DNA of 64,000 bases from Dugong dugon (taxonomy: Eukaryota > Chordata > Mammalia > Sirenia > Dugongidae). Where the stretch lies: positions 57,664,828 to 57,728,827 of the forward strand of contig CM057482.1 in assembly GCA_030035585.1 (NCBI GenBank). Direction: 5' to 3'. The notes beneath the pieces are model-generated. The model was not told the origin of the DNA. It was given only the letters and a program-made list of their open reading frames with translations, and ran no database searches. The first letter of the stretch is position 1. Every line of letters starts with the position of its first letter. The position numbers were made by a program, and so were the translations under genes. Below are positions 33,468-46,449 of the stretch, piece after piece.

Positions 33468-35381
33468 CAATGACGGAATCTAGTAACTTGCTGATGTTCA
33501 GAGTAACTGCCCCCATAATAATGCTCCTGAATTTACACCATTTTCTTTCATAGTTCAGGATTCTGCTTGAAAAGAGAATTTCCTATAAAAATCTGAATGC
33601 CTCTTCCTTTCCTTACTACTTTTTTCAAATACGACCTGTTGTATCTCTTATAACCACTGTTCCTCCTTATCAAGGAACAACTCTTATCTACATAACATTG
33701 TGCTGTACGTGGATTTATCATTAGTTCACTGATTGCCAGTTCACTTTGCTTGCTGTACATCACTCCCTCACTCCCTCAGTCAGTCATCGCTTCCCACTGA
33801 GCACACCTACCTTGTACCAACCCCTGCTTTAGGCCATGGGGCAGGTGGGAACCACATGGATACTGTCCACACTTGGGTTCTTCTGATGGTAAAGGAACAG
33901 GACTTGGTAGTAGATATTGGTGTTTCTGCTTTGGAGTAAACAAAGCCTAAGTCACTTCCAGTTTAAAACCCTTGAAATCTCCACTTTGCTTCTGGGATAA
34001 ATTTCAAGCTCCTTAAATTGCCATGAAAAAGTAAACCTTTACTTGAGATTTGCTTACCTCTTCACTTTCATTTCCTGCTATTCATGCCTCACCTGTTGTT
34101 TACCAAACCTCCTGTTTTCTGCATCTGGACTCTTGCTTATGCTGCCCTTTTGGCCCAGCAGGACCCCTTTTTCTCCCCCCTCTAAAATGAACCAACTCAT
34201 ACTTTTCTTGATGCTTCACTGTCGTATCCCACTAGAAGCCTTCCTTTATGGCCTGCCCCTTCTACTATGATGGATCAGATGTACTCTGGGTTCTTCTAAC
34301 ATTAGTGTTTTCATCTTTAAAATGGGGATAATAACCTTTGAAGAACTGTCTTGAGAATAACATGATATGATGTAATCATGTAACAGCTCCTGAAATATTT
34401 TTGTGCACTTTCCATGCTTCCACAGCTGAGAATTGATCTTTTTATTTTCCAGGACACAGATTCTAATTCCTAACTACAGATGCATCTGTTTAAATTGACA
34501 TTGCCCAACATATGTAGTCCATCTGAAGCTGCAAAGACTCAACTTCAGGAAACAAATGAAATGCCTCCTCATTGTCATTGTCACAATAAATAGATGAAAT
34601 TGAACAGATTCATTCATGCTGTGTACATGTAACATGTAGGCATGGTATCCTCTAATTAGTTTTCACAATACAGATTGTGATCATTATGTTTTTTAAATAC
34701 TTTCTCCTCAACTAACTTCTAAATTATTGATTTATCTCTTTTAGCTTGCAGTCTTTAAGCATCCATCATTCTAAGTAATACTTAGGCTATATCTTTTCTC
34801 AGTTCAGGGTTATGCAGGGTGTCATTTATCTTGGGGAAAGAGCTTGTCATAGGAGTTGGAAAAGGCTGGAGGAGGATAAACCTTTTAATAAGAGAATTGT
34901 GAAAAGGAAGAGAAATGATCCAAGTGAATTTTTCTCCCTTCAGGGTTTCAAGAAATTTGAACCACTCTCATGAAAATAGATCATAACAGAATACAAATTC
35001 CCTCCTCGATATCTAAACTCTCTGTGCCAAATAAGATCAGTGTGGGAAAAATAAAAGGCTTGTCATTGGTTTTTAAAGATGAATGGATACTGTGAAGATG
35101 TGCACAATGCACTGAAATGACCAACATCTGAATAATCTTCACTTGGCTATGTCCATGGCTAGAAGGCCTAATTTTCTATTCCTCTTTTTCAGATGTTTGC
35201 CTATCTGGGCTTCTTTACCAGCTTTTCTAAAGCTTGTCTTCCCAGTTTAGTCACCTATACGTGAAATGAAAAATACTTAACATTTAGGAACTTCCACAAG
35301 AGGCAGTTGGTTGCATGAGTGAGGAGGTGAAGTATGCTTGTTGCAGAAGTGACCAAGTTCAGCTTCCTCCTCAGCTGGGGA
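33468..35381. other. Unique intron 2 DNA with a MIR-like remnant
   Basis: This is mostly unique. At 34290-34400, 'gttttcatctttaaaatggg' and 'gataataacctttgaag' resemble the 3' half of a MIR in + orientation. Nothing else is recognised. Confidence 0.5.
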
Positions 35382-35389
35382 TGCTCACA

Positions 35390-36009
35390 CAGTGGCGTCA
35401 CTACAGGCATATGGCGGGTTCAGACCACACCAGCTGACACTGTCAGAGGGAGTGACACAAAAATAACTGTCTATAATCTTTTTGTGCAGTGTTTCAGAAG
35501 AAATTTATTATTTTTTAATAAAAAATATGACTAGTTAGTTATAACAAAAGCAGTTTTTGTAAGCCCAGCTCACATGTAAAAAAAGATAAAACTCTGTGCT
35601 AATACACTTTCTGAACCTTCTAATGCACTCCAGTCAGAGCTACCATTATTACGCAATTACAATGATGAATCAAATCACTTGGTTTAGTCTGCATGCACTA
35701 CAAGCATGTGCTGTTGTTTTTGTTGCTGCCAGTGTTTTTATAGTTGGAGATTATAGCAATTTTTTTGGTGTTTTAGCTATAATATTTTGGTAATTAGTAT
35801 TTGTGAACCTATATTAATAAATTTTTTGAGTGAAGTAGTAATTAAAGGAAAAGAAGGAGTGATATACAGGAATTATGATTTACAAGTGACATTAGTACAA
35901 AAAACATGACTAAGGATTCTGTGTGGTCTGGTACGGGAGGAGGTCCATGGGGACCTCCATGACACCATGAGTTACTGCATGGGGTGATACCAACCCAGTG
36001 ATGCCACTG
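35390..36009. mobile_element. Non-autonomous hAT-type DNA transposon
   Basis: The terminal inverted repeats CAGTGGCGTCACT (35390-35402) and AGTGATGCCACTG (35997-36009) match at 12 of 13 positions. A perfect 8-bp target duplication, TGCTCACA, lies at 35382-35389 and 36010-36017. CAGTGGC-type ends with 8-bp duplications are diagnostic of the hAT superfamily. The 620-bp interior is AT-rich, and its only open frame (35596-35793) shows no transposase motif, so the copy needed a transposase supplied in trans. Confidence 0.92.
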
Positions 36010-36017
36010 TGCTCACA

Positions 36018-36245
36018 CACTCCTCCTGAGTGGGAGCATGGAGGAAGATGACAGAGCTGATCATGGAGCACTGTTGTGACCCAGGCAGCCCTGGCTGAGT
36101 GACATGGGAGGGACTTACCATCCTTTTCTGAGTTTTTCTTCCTCCACTAACATAAACTCATTGCTCCCTGAGGTTCTGAACTTTCGAGTTGCTATTGTCA
36201 ATTTGATCTCATATAGATAGTTATTAAAAGAGTATAATCCTCAAG
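36018..36245. other. Unique intron 2 DNA
   Basis: No feature is recognised between the transposon and the L1 3' UTR. Confidence 0.5.
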
Positions 36246-37560
36246 GCAGACCTTTTTTTCTTCTATGGTATTTTATTGTGTTTTTAGTGAAAGTTTACAC
36301 AGCAAATTAGGTTCCCTATTAACAATTTCTACTCATATTATTCAGTGACATTGGTTACTTTTTTCACAATGTGTCAACATTCTCATTATTTCCATTCTGA
36401 TTGTTCTGTTTTATTAATCTAGTTTCCCTGCCCCACCCCCTTACTTTCTCATCTTTGCTTTAGGGTTACTGTTGACCATTTATAGGAGCCCTGGTAGCAG
36501 AGTGGTTAAAGCACTTGGCTGCTGACTGAAAGGTCAGCAGTTCGAACTCACCAGTCACTCCATGGGAGAAAATGTGGCAGTCTGCTTCTATAACAATTTA
36601 CAGCCTTGGAAACCCTGTGAGGCAGTTCTACTCTGTCCTATAGGGTTGCTGTGAGTTGGAATCAAACTGATGGCAGTGGGTTTGGGCTTTTTTTGGTTGA
36701 CCATTTGATCTCACATAGATGATTTTTTAAAAGAAGCATAGTACTCACAGGTAATATTGTTTATTTCATGAGCCAATCTGTTATTTAGCTGAAAAGTGAT
36801 GTTTGTGAGTGGATTCAGTTTAAAATTTAAAGGATATCTCAGGGTGATAGACTTAAGAGTTCCTTTAGTCACAGTCGGTCCAGTAAACCTGGCCTTTTTT
36901 AAGAATTTGAGTTTTCTTCTACATTTTTCTCCCATTCTATCCAGGACTATCTACTGTGTCCCTGGTAGGAACAGTCAGTAGAGGTACCAGGTGCCATCTA
37001 GTTCTCCTGGTCTCAGGGTAGATGAGGCCATGGTTTGTGTATACTATCAATCCTGAAGACTAGTTTCCTCTTAGAGTCTTTGGTTTCCTTCTTTCTCTTT
37101 TGCTCTGGACAAGTAGAGACCATTAACTCTATCTTAGATGGCCACTCACAAGGTTTTAAGACCCTAGATGCTACTCACCAAACTAGGGTGTAGCATGTAA
37201 ACTTTACGAACTATATTATGCCAATTGACTGAGTAGTCCCATGAGACTATGGTCCTAAGCCTTCAAACTCAGTAAACTAATCTTGTGAAGTGTTTGGTTA
37301 TGTCTAGGAAGTATCCATAACTGTGCCCCTTATGTGCTTTATTATATATACGAATATATATGCATCACACACGTATAAAATATGCCTACAGGTACACCTA
37401 TACCTGCACACAAATATACACACATATACCTTCCTGTACACATATATGCATACATATTTACCTATGTAACTACATATTTTGGTTGTAATTGCTGTTGTTG
37501 CATAATTGTATATGTTACAGCATTTGCCAAAAAAGTCCCTTATTCTTGTTACTCACCACA
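36246..37560 (-). mobile_element. L1 3' UTR, minus strand, older subfamily
   Basis: It begins with a T-run, then 'tagtgaaagtttacacagca' and 'agtgacattggttacttttt', and later 'gccactcacaaggttttaag' and 'gcaccttgcatg'-side TA-rich DNA. It matches the layout at 40911-42206 at lower identity and is split by a SINE. ORF2 C-terminal sequence that should follow is absent; an RTE starts instead. Confidence 0.75.
36482..36695 (+). mobile_element. Full-length AfroSINE with target duplication
   Basis: This is the cleanest SINE copy in the window. It starts at 'aggagccctggtagcagagt', has a B box in 'ggtcagcagttcgaactc' and ends 'ggcagtgggtttgggc'. GTTGACCATTT flanks it at 36471-36481 and 36696-36706. 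The tRNA-like head and short body fit RNA polymerase III transcription. Confidence 0.93.
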
Positions 37561-40500
37561 TGTCTGTCATTTTGTCATATTGTGGTGCCTTGCATGTTGC
37601 TCTGATACTTGAAGCTTGCTACTGGTATTTCAAATATCAGCAGGGTCACCCTTGATGGACAGGTTTCAGCAGAGCTTGCAGACTAAGACAGTCCAGGAGG
37701 AAGGACTTGGCAGTCTACTTCTGAAAAAATTGGCCAGTGAAAACTTTATGAATAGCAGTGGAACATTGTCTGGTATAGTGCAGGAAGATGGGTCCCTCAA
37801 GCTGGAATGTACTCAAAATACAACTGGGGAAGAGCTGCCTCCTGAAAGTAGAGTCGACCTTAATGATGTGGATGGAGTAAAGTTTTTGAGACCTTCATTT
37901 GCTGATGTGGCATGACTCAAAATGAGAAGAAACAGCTGCAAACCTCCATAAATAATTGGAATGTGGAATGTATAAATGTAGGAAAATTGGAAATCATCAA
38001 AAATGGAATGGAATAGATAAACATCAATAATCTAGGCATTAGTGAGCTGAAATGGACTGGTATTGGTCATTTTAAATCAGGAAATCATATGGTCGACTAT
38101 GCTGGGAATGACAAATTGAAAATTGAAAAGGAATGGCATCATACTTATCATCAAAAAGAACATTTCAAGATCTGTCCTGAAGTACAATGCTGTCAGTGAT
38201 GCCAAGGAAGACCAGTTAATACAATTATTATTCAAATTTACACTCCAACCACTAATGCTAAAGATGAGGAAATTGAAGATTTTTTACCAATTTCTGCGTG
38301 TTAAATAGATCAAACGTGCAATCGAGATGCATTAGTAATTACTGGTGATTGGAATACGTAAGTGTGGAAACAGAGGAAGAATCAGTAGTTGAAAAATATG
38401 GCCTTGATGATAGAAATGATGCTGGAGATCACGTGATAGGATTTTGCAAGACCAGCAACTTCTTCATTGCAAATACCTTTTTTCAGAAACATAAAAGGTG
38501 ATTACACACGTGGACTTGCCAGATGGAATACACAGGAATCAAATAGACTACCTCTGTGGAAAGAGATGAGGGAGAGGCTCAATATCATCAGTCAGAACAA
38601 GGCCGGGGCCGATCATGGAACAGATCATCATTTGCTCATATGCAAGTTCAAGCTGAAGTTGAAGAAAATTAAAACAAGTCCACAAGAGCCAAAATATGAC
38701 CTTAAGTATATCCCAGCTGAATTTGGAGACAATCTCAAGAATAGATTTGACACACTGAACACTAATGACTGAAGACCAGACAAATTGTGAGACAACATTA
38801 AAGATGTCATACATGAACAAAGCAAGAGCTCATTAAACAGACAGGAAAGAAAGACCAAAATGGATGTCATGAAACTTGCTCTTGAATGTCGAGTAGCTAA
38901 AGTGAATGGAAGAAATGATGAAGTGAAAGAGCTAAACAGATTTCAAAGGGCAGCTTGAGAAGACAAAGGAAAATATTATAATGAAATGTGCAAAGACCTG
39001 GAGTTAAAAAACCAAAAGGGAAAAATATACTCTGCATTTCTCAAGCTGAAAGAACTTAAGAAAAAATTCAAGCTTCAAGTTGGAATTTTAAAGAATTCTA
39101 TGGGCAAAATATTGGATGATGCAGGAAGCATCAAAAGCAGGTGGAAGGAATAGAGTCATTGTACCTTAAAGAATTGGTCAGTGTTCAACCATTTCAGAGA
39201 TTGCATATGATCAAGAACCTATGGTATTGAAGGAAGAAGTTCAAGCTGCACTGAAGGGAATGGTGAAAAACAAGGCTCCAGGAATTGACGGAATACCAAT
39301 TGAGATGTTTCAAAAATAGATGCAGTGCTGGAGATGCTCACTTGTTTATGTCAAGAAATTTGGAAGACATCTTACTGGCCAACCAACTGGAAAAGATCCA
39401 TATTTATGCCCATTCTAAAGAAAAGTGATCCAGCATAATGCAGAAATTATCAAACAATATCATAATATCACAAGTAAAATTTTGCTGAAGATTATTCAAA
39501 AGCGGTTGCAGCAGTACATCCACAGAGAACTGCCAGAAATTGAAGCAGGATTCAGAAGAGGAAGTGGAATGAGGGATGTCATTGCTGATGTCAGACGTAA
39601 CTTGGCTGAAAGCAGAGAATACCGGAAAGATGTTTACCTATGTTTTATTGACTATGCAAAGGCATTTGATTATGTGGATCATAACAAATTATGGATATCA
39701 TTGTGAAGAATGGGAAATCCAGACCACTTAGTTGTGCTCTTGAGGAACTTGTACATAGGCCAAGAGGCATTCGTTTGAACAGAGCAAGGGGATACTGCAT
39801 GGTTTAAAATCAAGAGGTGTGGGTCAGGGTAGTATCCTTTTCACCATACTTTTTCAATCTGTACGCTGCACAAATAATCTGAGAAGCTGGACTATATGAA
39901 GAAGAACATGGCACCAGGATTGGAGGAAGACTCATTAACAACTTGCAATATGCAGATAACACATCCTTACTGGCCGAAAGTAAAGAGGACTTGAAGCACT
40001 TACTGATCTTCATCAGTATGGATTACACCTCAACATAAAGAAAATAAAAATCCTTGCAACTGGACCAGTAAGCAACATCATGATAAATGGAAAAAAGTTT
40101 GACTTTGTCAAATATTTCGTTTTACTTGAACCCACAATCAATGACCATGGAAACAACCATCAGGAAATCAAAAGACGTGTTGCATTGGCCAAATCTTCTG
40201 CAAAAGACCTCTTTAAAATGTTGAGAAGCAAAGATGTCACTTTGAGGACTAAGGTTCGCCTGATCCAAGCCATGATATTTTTAATTGCCTCATATGCATG
40301 CGAAAGCGGGGCAATGATTAAGGAAGACCAAAGCAGAATTGATGCCTTTGAATTCTGGTGTTGGCAAAGAATATCAAATATACCATGGACTGCCAGAAAA
40401 CTGAACAAGTCTGTTTTGGAAGAATTAGACTTGTTATCAGGAAGGACCAGTCCCTGGAGAAGGACATCATGCTTGGTAAAGTAGAATATCAGCGAAAAAT

Positions 40501-40660
40501 AGGAAGACCCTCAACGAGATAGACTGACACAGTGGCTGCAACAATGGGCTTAAGCATAACAATGATTGTGAGGATGGCACAGGACCAGGAAGTGTTTCGT
40601 CTTGTTGTACATAGGGTTGCTATGAGCCAGAACTGACTCAACAGCACTTAACAACAACAG
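37561..40660 (+). mobile_element. Nearly full-length RTE-type LINE
   Basis: This copy includes the 5' region (37561-37920) and the endonuclease ('SELKWTG' near 38042, 'TGDWN' near 38340). The linker, reverse transcriptase and C-terminal region follow, then the tail 'agcacttaacaacaacag'. The frame is broken many times. At the catalytic site 'caatatgcagataacaca' reads QYADNT, so the second Asp is Asn. In the C-terminal part, 40080-40484 is open and encodes 'SRIDAFEFWCWQRISNIPWT'. Sense to GABRG3. Confidence 0.92.
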
Positions 40661-40907
40661 TGTTGTAAATGGTACTGATTTCTTGGTTTCCTTTTTTAGA
40701 ATTCTGGTAGTATAAAGGAACCCAACTGATATTTGTGTTTTGATCTTTTACCCTGCAATGTCACTGATTTCTTCAATTAGATCTGAAAGTTTTCTTATGG
40801 AATCTTTGGGATTTTCTGTGTATACGATAAAGTCATCTGTAAATGGGGTGGTTTTACTTCCTTTCCAATTTGGATACCCTTTACTTCTGTTTCTTTTTCT
40901 CAGTTTT
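40661..40907 (-). mobile_element. Host L1, ORF2 thumb fragment
   Basis: The minus strand reads past the FADD motif ('FADDFIVYTENPKDSIRKL', about 40790-40845) into the thumb. It is the 3' continuation of the L1 at 49031-54130, separated from it by the insertion at 40908-49030. Confidence 0.82.
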
Positions 40908-40910
40908 ATT

Positions 40911-42206
40911 AAAAAAATTTTTTTTTATTGTACTTTACATGAAGGTTTACAGAACAAATAGTTTCTCATTAAACAGTCAGTACACATATTGTTTTATGAC
41001 ATTGGTTAACAACCCCACGACATGTCAACAGTCTCCCTTCTGACCTTGGAGGACCTTTTTTTTTTTTTTTGGTGAAAATATACATGACCAGAGATACACC
41101 ATTTCGAAAATTTCTACATGTACAATTCAGTGACATTGATTACATTTTTCCAGTTGTGCTGTTATTCTCACTATCCTTTTCCAAATTATTCCATCACCGT
41201 GTCTTCAACTCACTGCCCCCTAGGCTTCCCATCAAACCTTTTGAGTTGCTGTTGTCAGTTTGATCTCACATAATTTTTTTTTTCATACTTTAAATGAAGG
41301 TTTACAGAACAAATAGTTTCTCATTAAACAGTTAGTACACATATTGTTTTATGACAATGGTTAACCCCACGACATGCCAACACTGTCCCTTCTCAACCTT
41401 TGGTTCCGTATTACCAGCTTTCCTGTCCCCTCCTGCCTTCTAATCCTTGTCTGTGGACTGTTGTGCCCCATTAGTCTCATTTTGTTTATGGGGCTGTCTA
41501 ATCTGGCTGAACGGTGAACCTTGGGAGTGACTTCATTACTGAGCTAAAAGGGTGTCCAGGGGCCATACTGTTTGGGTTTCTCTGGTCTCTGTCAGGCCAG
41601 TAAGTCTGGTCATATTTTGTGAGTTAGAATTTTGTTCTACCTCCTTCTCCAGCTCTGTCCAGGACCCTCTGTTGTGATCCTGGTCAGAGCAGTCAGTGGT
41701 GGTAGCTGGGCACCATCTAGCTGTACTGGACTCAAGTCTGGTGGAGGCCATGGTAGTTGTGGTTCCATTAGACCTTAGGATTAATCTTTTCCTTGTATCC
41801 CATTCTCTTCATTCTCCCTTGCTCCTGAAGGGGTGAGACGAGTGGAGTATCTTAGATGGCTGCTCACAGGCTTTTAGGACCCCAGGCGCTACTCACCAAG
41901 GTAGAATGTAGAACATTGCCTTTATAAACTGTGTTATGCCAGTTGAGCTAGATGTTCCCTGAGACCATGGTCTGCACAGCCCTCCGCCCAGCAATTCCCT
42001 CAGGGGGTTTGGATGCGTCTATGGAGCTTCCGTGACCTTTCCTTGTACAAGTAGTGCTGGCTTCTCCAGTACTGTGTACTGTCTTACCCTTCACCAAAGT
42101 TACCACTTATCTATAGTCTAGTTAGTTTCACCCCCCCCAAACCCTCCCATCTCTGGTAACCAACAAAGATTGTTTCTTTTTGTGTGTAAACTTTTTCATG
42201 ACTTTT
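40911..42206 (-). other. L1 3' UTR, three-block type
   Basis: From the 3' end it shows a tail module (40920-41040), a T-run, a middle module (41060-41270), another T-run, a second tail module (41285-41400) and the body of the UTR. A C-run near 42132 is the complement of the G-rich tract next to the ORF2 stop. The structure parallels 5587-7160. Confidence 0.85.
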
Positions 42207-45200
42207 TATAGTAGAGATCTCATACAATATTTGTCCGTTTGTGATTGACTTATTTCACTCAACATAATGTCCTCCAGTTTGATTCATGTTATGAGATGCT
42301 TCACAGATTCATCATTGTTTTCTCGTTGCATAGTACTCCATTGTGTGTATATACCATCGTTTGTTTATCCATTCATCAGTTGATGGGCATTGAGGTTGTT
42401 TCCATCTTTTTGCTATTGTGAACAATACTACAGTGAACATGGGTGTGCATATGTCTATTTGTGTGATGGCTCTTATTTCTCTAGGATATATTCCTAGGAG
42501 TGGGATTGCTGGATCAGTTGACATTTTTATTTCTAGCTTTCTAAGGAAATGCCATATCATTTTCCAAAGTGGCTGTATCATTATGCATTCCCACCAACAG
42601 TGCATAAGAGGTCCGATCTCTCAGCAGCCTCTCCAACATTTGTTATTTCCAGTGTTTTTGATTCGTGCCAGTAATGCCAGGATGAGATGGTATCTCATTG
42701 TGGTTTTAATTTGCATTTCTCTAATGACTCTTGATTGCAAGCATTTCCTTATGTGTCTGTTGGCTTTTGGTGAAGTGTCTGTTCATTTCCTTTGCCCATT
42801 TTTTAATAGGATTATTTGTCTTTTTGCTGTTGAGGTGTTGGATTTTCATATAGATTTTAGAGATTAGACCTTTGTCTGACTTGTACTGTCCAAATTTTTT
42901 TCCCAGTCTGTAGGTTCTGTTTTTACTCTTTTCGTGAAGTCTTTTAATGAGCATACGTGTTTAATTTTTAGAAGATCCCAGTTATCTAGCTTATCTTCTG
43001 GAGTTTTTGTGTTGTTGGTTATGGTTTGTATCCTGTTAATGCCCTGCATTAGGGCCTCTAGTGTTGGTCCTATTTTTTCTTCTATGAACTTTATAGCTTT
43101 TGTCTTTATATTTAGGTCTTTGATCCATTTTGGATTAGTTTTTGTATATGGTGTGAGGTTTGGATCCTGTTTCATTTTTTGGCAGATGGACATCCAGTTT
43201 TGCCAGCATCATTTGTTAAAAAGACGTCTTTTCCTATTTGATGGACTTTGGGAGCTTGTTGAAGATCAGGTGACTGTAGGTGGATGGATTTACATCTGAG
43301 TCCTGAATTCTGTTTCATTGGTCAAGGTATCTGCTGTTGTAGCAGTACCAGGCTGTTTTGACTACCATAGCTGTATAGTAGCTTCTGAGGTCAGGTAGTG
43401 TGAGTTCTCCTACGTTATGCTTCTTCTTCAATAGAGCTTTACTTATCCAGGGCTTCTTGCTTTTCCATATAAAGTTAATGATTAGTTTTTCCATCTCTTT
43501 GAAGAATGTTGTCAGTATTTGGATTCGGATTGTATTGTATTTGTACATTGCTTTGGGTAGAATTGTCATTTTCACAATGTTGAGTCTACCTATCCATGAA
43601 CATGGTACGTTTTTCCATTTATGTAGATCCCTTTGGGTTTCATGCAGTAGTGTTTTGTAGTTTTCTTTGTGTAGGTCTTTTACATCCCTGGTTAGATTTA
43701 TTCCTCACTATTTTACTTTTTTTAGGGGCTATTATAAATGGTATTTCTTTCCTGATTTCCTTTTCATGAATCCAACAGATTTTTGTATGTTTATCTTGTA
43801 TCCTGATGCTCTGCTGAATCTTTCTATTAGTTCCAGTAATTTTCTCATGGAGTCTTTAGGGTTTTCTATGTATAATATCGTATCATCCGCAAACAGAGAC
43901 AGTTTAACTTCTTCATTACCAGTTTAGATATCCTTTATTTCTTTTTCTTGCCTTATTGCTCTAGCTAGGACTTCCAGCACAATATTAAATATGAGTGGTG
44001 ATAAAGGGCATCCTTGTTTTGTTCCTTTTCTCAAGGGGAATGTTTTCATCCTCTCTCCATTAATAATGATTTTGTCTGTTGGTTTTGCATAAATGCCCTT
44101 TATTATGTTGAGAAATTTCCCTTCTATACCTATGTTACTGACAGTTTTTGTCAGGAATGGGTGTTGGACTTTGTCAAATGCCTTTTCTGTGTCAATTGAG
44201 ATGATCATGTGATTCTTTTCTTTCCTTTTATTTATGTGGTGGATTACGTTGATTGATTTTCTAATGTTGAAACATCCTTGCATACCTGGTATGAATCTTA
44301 CTTGGTCGTGGTGTATTATGTTTTTGATATGATGCTGAATTCTGTTGGCTAGAATTTTGTTGAGAATTTTTGCATCTGTAGTCATGAGAGATATTGGTCT
44401 GTAATTTTCTATTTTTGTGATATCTTTGCCTGGTTTTGGTATCAGGGTTATGCTGGCTTCATAGAATGAATTCGGAAGTGCCTCTTCTGTTTCTATATTC
44501 TGAAATACTTTGAGTAGTACTGATATAAGCTCTTCTCTGAATGTCTGGTAGAATTCTCCAGTGAAACCATCTAGGCCAGGGCTTTTTTTTTGTTGGGAGT
44601 TTTTTTAATTACCTTTTCACTTCTCTTGTTATGAGTCTGTTCAGATTTTCAGCATCACTTTGTGTTAGTTTGGTTAGGTAGTGTGTTTCTAGAAATTTAT
44701 CCATTTCCTCTAGATTGTCAAATTTTTTGTGTATAGTTTTTCATAATACTCTGTTATGATCCTTTTTATTTCAGTTGAGTCTATTGTAATGTCCCCCCAC
44801 TTCATTTCTTATTTGGGTTATCTGTGTCCTCTCCTGTTTTTCTTTTGTCATTCTGGCCAGTGGTTTGTCGATTTTGTTGAGCCTTTCAAAAAACCAACTT
44901 TTGGTTTTGTTGATTCTGTTGTTTTTCTGTTCTCTATTTCATTTATTTCTGCTCTGATCATTGTTATTTCCTTTCTTCCGTTGGCAGTCGGATTTTTTTT
45001 TTTTTTGCTGTTATTCTTTTTGTTTGAGTTGTGTAGTTAATGTTTTGATTTTGTCTCTCTCTTCTTTTCTGATGAGTGCATCTATTGCTGTAAGTTGTCC
45101 TCTGGGGACTGCCTTCACTGTGTCCCAAAGGTTTTGGTATGATGTGTTTTCATTTTCATTTGATTCGAGGATTTTTTGATTCCATCTCTGATTTCTTCTA

Positions 45201-46000
45201 TTACCCAGTGGTTTGTAAGCAGGGTGTTATTCACTTTCTATGTAATTGATTTTTTTTTTTTACTTCCTCTTTCTGTTGTTAACTTCTACCTTGATGATGT
45301 TATGGTGAGAGAAGATACTTTGTATTATCTCAGTGTTTTGGATTTTGTTGAGGATTGCTCTGTGGCCTAAGATGTGGTCTGTTCTGGAGAATGTTCCATG
45401 TGCACTGGAAAAGACTGTGTACTCTGCAGTTGTAGGGTGGAGTATTCTATATATGCCTATGAGTTCAAGTTGGCTGATTTTGCCCTTTAGGTCGTCTGTA
45501 TCTTTGTTTTGTTTCTTTCTAGATGTTCTATCCTTTACTGAGAGTGGTGTGTTGAAGTCTTCTAGTATTATTGCGGAACTGTCAGTTTCTCTTTTCAGTG
45601 CTGTTAGAGTTTTTTTTATGTATTTTGGAGGCTTGTCACTGGGTGTGTCGATGTTTATTATGGTTATGTCTTCATGATAGATAGTCCCCTTACTCATTAT
45701 ATAGTGTCCTTCTTTGTCTTTTATGGTGGATTTTGTTTGAAGTCTGTTTTATCTGAGATTAGTATTGCCGCTCCTGCTCTGTTTTGGTAGTGTTTGCTTT
45801 ATATATTTTTTCCATCCTTTGATTTTTAATAAATTTACATCTTTGTTTCTAAGGTGTGTCTCTTGTAGACAGCATATTGATGGATCCTATTTTTTTTAAT
45901 CCAGTCTGTCACTGTCCATCTCTTTATGGGTGCATTTAGGCCATTTACATTCAGTGTAATGATTGATAGGTCTGAGTTTATTGCTGTCATTTTGTAGGGC
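42207..46000 (-). pseudogene. L1 ORF2 (endonuclease / reverse transcriptase), degenerate
   Basis: The N-terminus reads 'ITLNVNGLNAPIKRW' near 45950. The endonuclease includes an 'EDFNTPLSVKDRTSRKK' segment (about 45510-45565; the usual GDFN has a changed Gly) and 'GTFSRTDHILGHRA' (about 45350-45390). The reverse transcriptase has motif A '[14 protein letters not shown]' (44195-44236), motif B '[20 protein letters not shown]' (about 43955-44030) and FADDT near 43880. The terminal Cys/His region is partly lost ('HCWWECIM', about 42582-42605). Stops and frameshifts split it into at least seven frames, so it is inactive. Confidence 0.9.
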
Positions 46001-46449
46001 TTTTTTTTTTTTTTTTTTTGTGGCTGACGTTTTCTTTGTTCCTCTTACTCTCCTGTGCTGAGTTCCTTTTGTTTTTGGGGTTTTTTTTTCCATTTTTTTG
46101 TTTTTGTAGGTTTTGTTTATACTGAGACTGTATGTTTTTCGTCTTTATTTTGATGAGTAGATATGTTAACTTTCTTTGTGGTTACTTTGAAATTTACTCT
46201 GATCTTTCTAAGTTTGAACCAGTCTGTTATTACTTGGTATTGCCTTGCTTTCCTCTCCATTAGGTTTTATACCTACACCATTTATTCCCTCTTTTATTGT
46301 TCTGATTCTGTTGTCATTTACAGATTAACCTCTCTGGTTCCCTATTGTGATTCTTTTGGTTTTGGATAGTCCTTGAGAGCTCATTTCCTAGGTTGGTATC
46401 TGACTGGTACAATCCTGTGTCCTATATTCAGCCTGTGGTCTGATGGTGT

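Noticed and set aside
35596..35793. A 65-residue frame inside the hAT element as transposase
   Set aside because: It is hydrophobic and AT-rich, with no DDE or hAT dimerisation motif, and the element is far too short to be autonomous.
40080..40484. A 134-residue frame as a small host gene
   Set aside because: It matches the RTE C-terminal region found in every RTE copy in the window.
43924..44385. A 153-residue minus-strand frame with reverse transcriptase motifs as a functional enzyme
   Set aside because: It is one of many broken pieces of a degenerate L1 ORF2.
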